Below, one piece after another: positions 1 to 9,682 of a stretch of 64,000 nt of DNA. Source of the DNA: Balanoglossus misakiensis. Its lineage: Eukaryota > Hemichordata. The notes under the pieces are model-generated. The model was not told the origin of the DNA, ran no database searches, and saw nothing but the letters and a program-made list of their open reading frames with translations. Both the position numbers and the translations under genes were made by a program. Location of the stretch: the NCBI GenBank assembly GCA_040954595.2, contig CM082594.2, forward strand, positions 5,208,001 through 5,272,000, written 5' to 3'. Position 1 is the first letter of the stretch. The number at the start of each line of letters is the position of its first letter.

Positions 1-143
1 ATCTGCGTGGCGCTCCCCGGGGCCATGAATTTACAATCCTCGGTGTACAGTTCGGCAAGTGCCTTGAAGTCGCCAGCGGCGTAATGCTTCATAAACTTGG
101 CATTATTCGCTTCGATCGTGGTTTTCAAGTCAGCGTCAGTCAT
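1..143 (-). CDS. SnoaL-like / DUF4440 protein, 5' exon (partial, runs off the window)
   Basis: The minus strand opens at the ATG at 143-141 and reads 47 codons to the window edge without a stop. The protein starts MTDADLKTTIEANNAKF and continues with GDFKALAELYTEDCKFMAPG. It is clearly a paralogue of the gene at 844-1907, which has GDFKSLAMLYTEDCKFMAPG at the same place. This is the N-terminal half of a SnoaL-like (NTF2-like cone fold, DUF4440) domain. Members are small, mostly cytosolic proteins whose biochemical role in animals is not established. The 3' exon should lie to the left of the window. No signal peptide is seen. Confidence 0.75.
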   Translation of the reverse strand, partial: MTDADLKTTIEANNAKFMKHYAAGDFKALAELYTEDCKFMAPGSATQ

Positions 144-645
144 TTTCGGCAACGTACTTGTAAACTGTGCAGTGTGAAATCAGACATACACCTCCGCCCT
201 GCCCTGCATCAGCGTCCGTATGTCAATATACTTATTTTGGTCAAATTATGCTGGGTCATCACGTTGTTGAACTTTGAACTCCGCGTGGGTTCAAGGTTAT
301 GCGAATGGTGCAATGTTCAAGATCTCCGAAAATTGTAGTTTCGTGCAGCTTGGTCTTTGCACAAGCTGCGAGTTAAATTTGCTTTGATATGAAGTATTTT
401 TTTTCCATGAAACTACATTGTACATTACGCGTTGCACCTTATTTATAACTTTTTATACATATTTATGTATAAGTCATGCAAATGACACTTGAAGTGGAAT
501 TTACATAATATCTTGAAATATGGATCTTCTAGAGGGGGTGGGGTGGAATGAAACCTTGCCTCGCATACTGTCCTCTTTTTTCCAAGTTATGCACTGCAAG
601 ATAAAAATAAAATAACAGCTGCCCAGTGTATGGGGTTAGGTGTAC

Positions 646-657
646 TTTATTTTTATT
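646..657 (-). promoter_or_regulatory. candidate poly(A) signals for the SnoaL-like gene
   Basis: Two back-to-back AATAAA hexamers on the minus strand (TTTATT on the plus strand at 646-651 and 652-657), about 190 bases downstream of the TAA at 846-844. Confidence 0.4.
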
Positions 658-843
658 CTCCTACATATGTATGTACTGCATATACATTAAACCTCCCATA
701 CCACCCAAAAGCAAAACAAGAATCCATAACATAAAGACAAATACAGGATTTAGCCTTTTGTTTTGTCATTGGTTATAAAGGTGATTACCGTACATACTTT
801 AATATCAATATCACCATTGCATGCTTGTAATGGACAACATGGT

Positions 844-1907
844 TTATTTGTCATAGTTCCAGCAATCACAACTCATGAGATAAACACCGTCGACTTTCTT
901 CCAGATGGTGATCTGCTTTCCAGTTCCGGCGGACGATCCGTCTTCTTTGAACGCGGAGACGTGACCACGCTCGAAGGCTGTTTCGCCGTCGACAGACATC
1001 CCGCCGACTTCGTCTGTGACCTCGATGAACCTGGCAAACCCGGCCTTCTTCATACTTGCACAGGCCTCTTCAACAGCTTGGTGTCGGAAACGAATAAAAG
1101 AGAATGAGATTTGAGGAAAATTTTAAAGTCTTTATTCCGGTACTGCAGGTGGACATCTGTTTCAGGTAAGATTCCCACCAGACTTTAATAGTAGTCGAGC
1201 CAGCCAGGCATCATTGCATATGTCATTGCACATCATTGCACATCATTGCACACATCATTGCACACAACTTATCACAAACAGGTCCCCACATTTTCATAAA
1301 TTCTAGATTTTTAATGTTTAATTACGGAATTTATAATTGTGAATATTACTGACAGATGAAAAATAAGATTTTCAGTCGTCAGAGTTTCCTCATATAAGGA
1401 CCCCACTTGAAAAAAAATGGATTATATAATTAACAGGAGGAAATTGTATCTTTCTGTCAACTGATTTGAAACCACCAGCTGCAGTGTTTGGATATTCGAC
1501 ATAAGTTGTCACTTTGTCACTTTATGGGATTTGTGGTGGTTCCTGATTCTTCAAGTGGTGATTTTGTTGGGAATTTTTTCGTCGGCAAAGTCAGCATTCA
1601 TATAAAAGCGCAGACACTGCTAGAATGACGTTAGCATGCAGAGCTCTGGGCCCAAGCCCACTCCACTTGGGAAGAGAGAGTACCACACAAAGTGAACCAG
1701 TGCAAAAGCCCAGGGTACACCGACCTCTTTGTGACTGTAAAATGTAGGCTTACCTTGGCGGCCTATCTGTGTAATCATTCCAGGGGCCATGAATTTGCAG
1801 TCCTCTGTATACAGCATGGCTAGTGACTTGAAGTCGCCGACGTGGTACAGCTCACCCCACTTGGCCAGTTGGGTTTCCAAGGCGACTCTCAGATCAGTCT
1901 CGGCCAT
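844..1907 (-). CDS. SnoaL-like / DUF4440 small protein, two exons
   Basis: Exons are 1907-1754 and 1076-844, joined in phase 1 at a GTAAGC donor and a CCAAG acceptor. Together they encode 128 aa ending SCDCWNYDK before TAA at 846-844. The first half carries the helix-rich start of the NTF2-like cone (GDFKSLAMLYTEDCKFMAP). The second half carries the strands (HVSAFKEDG, KQITIWKKVDGVYLMSCDCW), typical of the SnoaL-like/DUF4440 family at its usual length of about 130 aa. Catalytic activity cannot be assigned. It lies in tandem with the paralogue at 1-143, so this is a local duplication. Candidate AATAAA poly(A) signals on the minus strand lie at 651-646 and 657-652. The intron (1077-1753) contains a short CATCATTGCACA-type tandem near 1210-1265. 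Confidence 0.82.
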
Positions 1908-2357
1908 TTTGACTACCCGGGTGTTGACAGAATCAGGCTGAAGTTGTTGTTTATTGTACTGTGCTCAAGGGTCAGCTAAGGTCATATTGGTGGCGCGACC
2001 TTTCAATAACCTAAGGGGTGGGCCAATTTGATGCCGGGGGGAGTTAAAAATGTTTGTCTTTGTACTGCAACTGAACATTTTGCTTCCAGGGAGGCCAAAT
2101 ATTGCTGTAATCCATTCATGTGATAGCATTTGCATGCTAGATCTTCACCCATATTTGTCGACATTGATGTAGTACCTTCAGGGAGTGTTCAGAATCTACG
2201 AGGGGACAAAGAGATGTATTTCTCTGAATTTCTCAATTTTCTGCTATATTGAAAAGTCTTCATTGAAAACAGTTGTCACTCATAAGTTTTAGGGGGCTGG
2301 GTGTACCAAGAAAGAAGTCCACACCTGACACAAAATTAAAATTAAGAAATGGCCACC

Positions 2358-2363
2358 TTTAAT
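2358..2363 (-). promoter_or_regulatory. candidate poly(A) signal of FTO
   Basis: ATTAAA on the minus strand, about 75 bases past the FTO stop codon. It is the nearest signal before the next gene at 1907. Confidence 0.35.
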
Positions 2364-2437
2364 GCAAATATACAACTGTTTGACACAGCGTTAACACCAC
2401 ACTTTGTGTCACTTTTGGTACACTGAACTACATGCTG

Positions 2438-5400
2438 TTATGAAGTAGAGTCTGTTTCGATGTTTATAAGTTTTGTCATGACATCAGAGAGGTCAAAGGG
2501 CAATGGATAAGTTTCATCTGCATCTGTCCAATACGGCCGATAGTCCGGTGTGTGCTCTGGTGGTATTTGGAAGAGGTCACGATCTGAGAATCTGTGAAAG
2601 AGAGAGAGAGTTGAAACGTTTACACCTTTCTTTCTGCAAATTACATTTTTTGTACCAATGTGTACAACATAGTGTACCAGTATACTTTTCAGACACAATC
2701 TGATTAAATGATTGTCGGACGTAACTCAAACCATTGGGCAATGTTCATTTGGCTGTGGTTCTTATCTACTGCTGTAAGAAATTGTATGTTCCAAGCACAG
2801 TCTATACCCAGCATGTTTGTGTTGGTAAATTGCAATGGGCAGTCTACTGTAATAGTCCAATGTGTGTGTGAGGTGTCAGTATCCAGGCGCTGTATTGTAT
2901 GCACATGAATAAATGCCCTGGCATTTAATTTAACCCTTTCATCCCCAATACCTGTCGAGTGGACCGACTTTACCCATGGAAATGACCAGGGTGCGGACCA
3001 AACTATTCGGGTGAAAGGGTTAAAAAGTCTTGAGCAATTTCTTGAGGAAGGACACTTACCTATTCATCCAGTGATTGCGTGATGATTGCCTCGTCGTGAT
3101 CGCCAACAGCAGTGTTTGTGCCAGCGATTTATTCTTCTCTTCAACTGCGACATCTATGGCTAATTTTGTCTGAAAGTAGACAGTGCAATATTTCACTTCA
3201 GTGTTCCTCTCAGTTAGACTCAGCCCGAGAAGACGCAGATTTTTGCAAAAATGCTTACATAAATGCGTTGCTCCCCTTTAAGAAATCATGTTTAACATTA
3301 GAATCAATATTAGAAAAAAACACTATGCAAGGTGCCTAAAAAACAACAAATACCAATTACAAGTTTACTTCCATCAACTAACTCACCATCACTTCCATCT
3401 GATGCCAGTGGTTTTCCAGCTCCTGCATGGGATCGATCCAGTACTCGCGTTCCTTGGCATGCTGAGCTCCTTGCATCCAAAATTGTCGCAGCCACTCAAA
3501 TTCCACCTGAAAATACACGCGAGTACTCTAATCAACCCTGATGAAACCCCAAGAATATAATTACATATACATGTGCTACAATTTCTTTACATCCTGTCTC
3601 GGTACTGAGTGATAGGATTGTACACATCATTTTAAACATTGCTGCATTCCATGGGCTACTTTATGCTACAAGTTTCAAATATCAGCAGAGCAGAGCAGAG
3701 TCGAACATGATGCACGATCCAGGCAGAAAAACACTGTCAATATAAATAGCAACAAAACAACAATAACCCATGAATCTGTGACTACCTCAAAATCTCACCT
3801 CATTGTGGACTTCTTCTGTAAATCTGATTGTTTCACATTCAATCGATTGCAGAGACACACGTCCGTTGCTGTCTTCATTGCGGTTTTCCAACGCTTTATG
3901 ACATCTGTGTTGTATGTCCGACAGCATGTCACACTGGTGGACACAGAAGATAGAAAACAAGTCAATGTAAATAATAAACTATTACTACACTTTAAGATTT
4001 CTGTCTACGTGCTTGTTGTCAAAATGAGTCGAAACTACAACAACTCTGGCATACAAGATTGGTATTGGGTGTTGCTGCTGTTTTACAATTCTAAAAGTCA
4101 CTGGCCAATAACTGGCCAAATTTGCAAGTGGTTAATCATATCATACTGTTAGTCAGTTGTGAGTGTAAAGGCTAAGTCCGCACACTATGGTGTTAGTTAG
4201 GACAAAACATGACATACAGAGTATTTGAAGGTGCATATTCACTCTTCAAACTTTGAAGTCACAATTCTATGTGATTCTGTGCCCAACCTGTGGTAATAAT
4301 TTGTACATGTAACCGTGACAACATCATCTGACTTGGACGACATTGTCATTACCGGTAATTCACTAATCCCCATATTTTGCCTGGTAATATAACATACCTT
4401 TGTCATCCTGTACGTAGCACTATACCTTGGTGCAGACCCGGCAATGACGCAGTGCTGATGCGTGTCGTTCATGGTGTCCAACATGTAGTAACATTCTCCA
4501 TCGCTAAGTGGCGTGGCGACAGCTGTAATATCCGTGTTCCACGCAACTTTCAGACCAATCTTCCATTCTTCATCTTCCTCTGATTCAGAATCTGTGAATA
4601 TTATGAATATAAATGCAAAAACAATTGCCATATCATAAAACAGATACTGAGATTACGGTATATAAAAGATACAATGCTACATGTCAGGACTGTTCTCCAT
4701 TGTATTCTAAGCAGTGTGCCCTCTAACAAACATAAACAAAAGCTTTGAGCCACTTTGATGATTTCTAGTCAGCCCTATACCTTTACATGTATCATGTATA
4801 ATTTTCTCAAGTCACCAGTGGGTTTGTTGAGTCAGTGGTATATCATAGGGGCTTAGAGGGCACACTGATTCTGAGTGAGACTTCTGCCTTGACAAAGACA
4901 GTAGCATATAGCATTTTTGATCAACAGACAAGAACATTGTGTGTTTTGACATCTGTTCAGTGTTTGATAAAATGCCATACAGCAACTCCTAAGTAAGTTA
5001 CCATTGCTGCTTGTCAGATGAGGAGACTGATGGACTGTTAAGAATTAGTTCGAATGCGAAGAAGTAATTCTCAGTGTATACTTACTCCGACAGGTATGGT
5101 TGTAGACGGCCACAGTGGAACCCTGCACTAAACCCTCGTCGCTATGCCAACTGACAGCCAATCTGCCCATGCCAAAGTACGGCTCTGGTTTCAAGTGCAC
5201 GCGACGTGGATCCATGTAATTCAGAAGGGTCAGGTTGAAACTGCTGTTCCGTTCAATCACATCGCCGGCGTCGCTTTTCCCACTGGAGTGTTCCAGAGGA
5301 TCCGGTATGTCCACATTTTCTGTTTCGGTTACATCTTCAGTCTCTCGTTTTGAACCCACACTTGATTTGGCACTCTTCTCATCATGCTCCCTCAGTTTCT

Positions 5401-6596
5401 GCACCACCAGATGTTTGCTGCGCTCGCAGAAATAACTGTTCAACTCTTTGAAGACACCGCACGCCTTTTCGATGTCGTTACCCGGCCGCCTCCCCGCGAA
5501 GGACCACGGCAACGTAAACAGTCGCAAATTGAGATACTTGTACGTCAGACCAGGCTCACCAATCAGAGTCCTCGATACTTGAGTCAGAATGGTTTTGTTG
5601 TAGATTTTGACTCTGTCTTGATAGAAGTAACCATGGTTACACAGTGTTTCAAAGGCCCATTGAATTCTCTTGTGAAAGTCAGACGGTATGTTTTCTTTGG
5701 GCTGCACCACGAAATTGGAATAGCTCTCTTTTACCTGCAAGGAATGAATAAGTGTAATTACAACAAATGCTCAGTATTAGATTTGCAGCAATTTACAATT
5801 CAAGAATCATTAAAATGAGCTATACGCTGTTCACTCTGACATAGGAATTTAATCCTAAAATTTGTCAGTAAGTTTGCCAATGTGTGTGATATAAAATCAT
5901 GCTCTGGGCATTTCTTTTTTCATAATACAAGTACATGTTATCTGAATTCTGACACAACATTGGATAAATATGTGGCAGCCTGAAAGTCAGTTCACTACTA
6001 CATGAAAGAATCTGATGAAACTTACCACTCGTTCATACTCTTTGCAGGATGGTGTAAGGAACTCACAGTGGTTTTGTAAATTCTGAATTAAGGTCTTCTT
6101 CTGTCAGGAGAAATAAAAGGGTGGGATTAAAACAGAAGCGGTTCAGAAAACTATAGCATAGGCAGGAATTAATTTGTCATGTTTATAAGATCCCAGTGTG
6201 TCATCCAGAATATTGGGGGGGGGGGGGGGGACATAATACACTGTAATAATACACTGACCCCCCCCCCCCCCGAAAAATTACTAGTGCCCCCCACCACTAC
6301 CTACCTCAACATGACTTAATCTTAGATGCGATCGCGGAAACTAAATACTTACAATCATGTACTAGCTGTGGGTGTGTACGTGTACGTCGGTCCTACGTTA
6401 CAACGTACACACTGTGTAGTGTGTACATGTACTTGACTGTTAGCTGTTGATGACAGACTTTCCGCGATCGCGATCGAGGGAAAGAAGTGGCCCTCAGTTC
6501 ACGATAGAAAATCATTTCTCTTACCTTTGCTCTCTTCCTCCTCTTTTCCTCGATTTCGTCCGAAGTTTCAGTTGTCTCTACCCCGCGTTTTAACAT
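2438..6596 (-). CDS. fto: FTO, alpha-ketoglutarate-dependent RNA demethylase
   Basis: Eight coding exons: 6596-6525, 6100-6026, 5734-5086, 4591-4398, 3933-3799, 3506-3387, 3169-3060, 2591-2438. They join in frame to 502 aa; human FTO is 505. Residues about 30-330 are the AlkB-type double-stranded beta-helix domain. The iron ligands are visible as H246 and D248 (SWHSDE) and H312 (THQHC). The 2-oxoglutarate arginines are R321 and R327 (PRYSATYR). The substrate-pocket residues R104 (VSRTLIG) and Y116 (TYKYLN) are also kept. Residues about 331-502 match the helical C-terminal domain unique to FTO (VEFEWLRQFW, PLPFDLSDV). The family removes methyl groups from N6-methyladenine and related bases in RNA, mainly in the nucleus. 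The N-terminus is rich in Lys and Arg (EKRRKRAK), which could act as a nuclear signal. ATTAAA at 2363-2358 is a plausible poly(A) signal. No truncation is seen. Confidence 0.95.
2930..3023. mobile_element. MITE-like element, family A, copy 1 (FTO intron)
   Basis: About 94 bp bounded by imperfect inverted ends TTAACCCTTTCA and GTGAAAGGGTTAA. It shares the internal GGACCAAAC block and ends with two other copies at 22157-22252 and 32267-32359, all in the same orientation. It is non-coding and sits in the intron before FTO exon 7. No transposase is encoded. Confidence 0.6.
4712..4867. mobile_element. MITE-like element, family B, copy 1 (FTO intron)
   Basis: About 156 bp with near-perfect terminal inverted repeats (CAGTGTGCCCTCTAA at the left, its complement at 4853-4867). 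It has no coding capacity and lies between FTO exons 3 and 4. A second copy in opposite orientation is at 38663-38822. Confidence 0.65.
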
Positions 6597-6889
6597 TTTC
6601 TTGAGCTGTCATCACGAACGAGCAATCATTTCAGGAAGTAAACAAACACATGACCTATGACCCTTTAGGGTCAAGCAAAGTTGTGAATGCTGAACAGTCA
6701 CAGTCGTTTGTGTTTACATCAATCCCTTGGTACAAATATTTTTTTTATAATGTTAACACATTTTACAATATTAAATATTAAATAAAAAGCGTACGTAATC
6801 TATAAACTGTATGTACCCGTTCCCAGGTATGGAGCGCCCTCAAACAAACAACCTTCGACCTTTGACCTCATGTTTGCGACGGAACAGCC
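6597..6889. promoter_or_regulatory. divergent promoter between FTO and the small plus-strand gene
   Basis: Only 293 bases separate the two start codons. The stretch holds TGACCTATGACCC (6651-6663), read on the minus strand as GGGTCA-T-AGGTCA, a direct repeat with spacer 1 (DR1). This is followed by another half-site, TTTAGGGTCA, to 6673. Near the other start is CGACCTTTGACCT (6856-6868), the complement of AGGTCA-A-AGGTCG. Such repeats are bound by HNF4, COUP-TF or RXR-type nuclear receptors in animals. Binding here is inference. Confidence 0.5.
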
Positions 6890-7949
6890 ATGTGTGCAGC
6901 CCAAACAAAAATTACCTCTAACTACCACCGCAACGAACACCCGTGGTTGTCCAAACCCCAGACCTACAAGGAGGAGCCCGAATCCACATGGAAACTACGG
7001 TAATAACATTATATTTTGCATGTGTTTCATTCGCTTCGGCATCGCTTTTAAGTTGGTCGCCATGTTGGAAAATGTGGTGCATCCTGGGATGGATGCGGGT
7101 CAAGATGTGAAACAGAATCTGCTGGCTGAATTGGTTTCTAAGCAAATTCTCATGTTGGCACGAGCTTATTCAGTGTCTATAAAATAATTTATCTGTCAAT
7201 TTTCCAGAGTTCAGTGATGGGGTCGTCCAACTCATGCCAAGGTACATCCAGCAGTAGCCTCCGGATCACATGATCTTAGATCTGGAACCTTGTCACTAGG
7301 AGAGATATGGATCACAGAACATTTACAACAATGGTGGATGTATGGAAGAGGAAACTGGCAATGCTGTACTCAGGTGAGATTTCTGTTATTTAGAAATAAA
7401 CTATTACTGTCACAAAATTGCTAGTTATTTTCTTGCATAGTTAAATGATATATAACAGTGACACCCTAAATTCAATTTTAAAGATTATCATAATCTGAAA
7501 TGATTGTTTTGTAAATGATTGTCATTGTTATCTTAATTTGTCCAACTCCAAGTCAATCTTTAGAAATAAGTAAGTTTTTGTGAATTTTAGAATGACCCTA
7601 GAAATATAATCTGAAATCATCACACAAAATGACTGACTTGCTGGACATGAAGTCTGAAATCACCACCATAATTACTGACTTGGTTTGCAATTTTTGTATT
7701 TCTTGCATATGACCAAAAGAGAACGGTCGCGGCGTCCTGAAACCCGCCCAAGAGCTGCCCCAAGTGCCGGAGCAGAGACCCCCGCCGCCACCAGGCATCC
7801 CTGCCGGACACCCGCAGCAGAGGGCCATCAAGGAGGAGGACACTGTCCCGCTGACCCATCTAGACGACGGCATCGACCAGGCCCGCTACGTGCAGGATAT
7901 GGTGGCGCAGTGCTGCCCCCAGCAGTACGTGGAGGGCTGTGTGTACTGA
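6890..7949 (+). CDS. small uncharacterised protein, three exons
   Basis: I do not recognise this protein. The model is 6890-6999, 7300-7373 and 7720-7949: ATG in AGCCATGTG, donors GGTAATA and GGTGAGA, acceptors CACTAG and CAAAAG, phases closing in frame, TGA at 7947-7949. It gives about 137 aa. The N-terminal half is polar and aromatic (NEHPWLSKPQTYKEEPESTW). The middle is basic (TMVDVWKRKLAML). The C-terminal half has a proline stretch (EQRPPPPPGIPAG), an acidic patch (IKEEDTVPLTHLDDG) and ends CCPQQYVEGCVY. It has no signal peptide or membrane segment. The third exon is much more GC-rich than its surroundings, which supports coding. AATAAA at 8750-8755 would close an 800-base 3' UTR. It is head-to-head with FTO. 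Exon 2 is the least certain part, since other AG acceptors exist. Confidence 0.55.
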
Positions 7950-8749
7950 TCCGATCGCGTCCAGGACGTTGCTATAGCTACGAGTACTTGGCTACTCATT
8001 GTTTCAAAACTTGTACACATTATATACATAAGCCAATCAGAGGCTGCGTTATAGCCAGATGATTAGCCATGTGACCAATTGGAACACTTCTTAATAACCA
8101 GCCATGTGATCAATTTCCTCTTCAAGGATTGGTCTGAGCTGTGATTTTCTTTTTTAAAACTTAACAATTTTGTCATCTGTTGGAAAATAACAAACCATTT
8201 TAACATTTTTTTGTTGAATCTGAATGAATTCAAGAAATTTCCAAATTACAACATTTTGGAATTACTGTACAACTTTCCGGGGGATCTGTGTCTGAAAAGG
8301 AACGATGAAAATGTATTTTTGTAGTTTTTGTTTTTCATGTTTGCGTCAACTTGTAAATGGGCATGTAAATGGCCCGATAGAAGTACCAGACACCCTAGAT
8401 GAATGAAAATTCACAAGTTCTGACTTGTTCTTACCGGTGATAAAGATCTCTATATTTCTAAAGTTTTGAGGATGGTCGCGGATTATACACGGATTGTGTA
8501 TCAAATATGACTTCCCACATCACTGAGGGGGTCTTATGAAAACTGCAGGTTCTATCTGTGACAGAATCTTCATCCACTGCAGATCATGAAAATGTTTGCT
8601 TTTTGGTGACACGTAACTATACACTGTTCAATATGTCGACTTCTTCCAATTGTAGTCCTCTCTATTATCCTGTACAAATCCAAGTCTGTTGCCTTGACAA
8701 CAGACAGCAGATTTTTAAGATTTGTATTTTGATCATACCTTGCTATTTG

Positions 8750-8755
8750 AATAAA
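8750..8755 (+). promoter_or_regulatory. candidate poly(A) signal of the small plus-strand gene
   Basis: AATAAA about 800 bases after the TGA at 7947-7949. The 3' UTR between them is AT-rich with no other coding signal. Confidence 0.4.
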
Positions 8756-8775
8756 AACTTTTGTAAATACAAAAT

Positions 8776-9682
8776 GAGATGTCTCTGTAACTTTTATTTG
8801 CTTGTGGTTCTAAGTGCCGAAAAATGTCCGTTTATAGAACCACCATGTTTCTAAGGGCCAAAAAATGTCTGACCATTTTTTCCGTCATTACTTAATTTTT
8901 CCGAATGTTTTTATATTTAATTTGAATTTTTATCATATTGATACCGATTGAATATTGTTTGATCATTTTATAGCGCTTTCAGCTATACTGAATTACATGA
9001 CATGAATTAGATTTCTTACATCTCCCGCCAGGTGGCATGTTTCAAGATGGCATCGTCTCTTTCTCGCACAGTGCCCTCTGAAGACGAGAGTAAGAGTAAG
9101 AGAGTCTGGGTAACCGAGACTTAGGGACCGTTCAGTTTTTACGGCAGGGTGGGGGGGGGGGGGGGGGGGGGGTCGGCAAGTTTGTGTCACGGGTTTTCAA
9201 AATCAGGCCGACCCCCCCTTCACCCAGCACCCAAAAATATGATGACCCCCCCCCACGCTGAAAACATTCGCCGTCCTGATCCTATGTACACTGTATGCAA
9301 TAAAGGGAACGAGGCTCCTCACACCTCAATTATAAATTTCTTTAAGTAATCGAATTATATAATAATATCGTTGCAATAAAGAAATCTATGAACAACATAA
9401 AATGACAAGTCAATACAATAGTTGCTAGAATTGGTAAAACAAGAAAAGTGGGGGGTGGGGGGAAAGAAAATTTTGTAAAATACGGTGCTTAAAGTTGCAT
9501 TTTAATGAACTCAAAAGCAAGGCAGGACAAATTTTGATTTTGCCACTCCACTCTAAGTAAGCATAGGGGTGGGGTGGGAATAAGTCTGCCCTGGTACACT
9601 ACACAGGCGCTCAAGACGATCGCTTCGCGATGGGGTGGGGGGATCGGTTCGCGTTGGGGTGGGGGGGCTCAGTACCCCTAAA
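8776..9682. other. intergenic stretch with G- and C-tracts
   Basis: No gene is seen. The stretch contains a long G homopolymer near 9150-9172, several short C- or G-runs (9211-9217, 9247-9253, 9640-9667) and GGGGTGGGG motifs just before the satellite begins. The short open frames here are low-complexity artefacts. Confidence 0.5.

Noticed and set aside
3778-4152. 124-codon plus-strand frame
   Set aside because: It is antisense to an FTO exon and intron; no family similarity.
5384-5818. 144-codon plus-strand frame
   Set aside because: It is a shadow of the large FTO catalytic exon.
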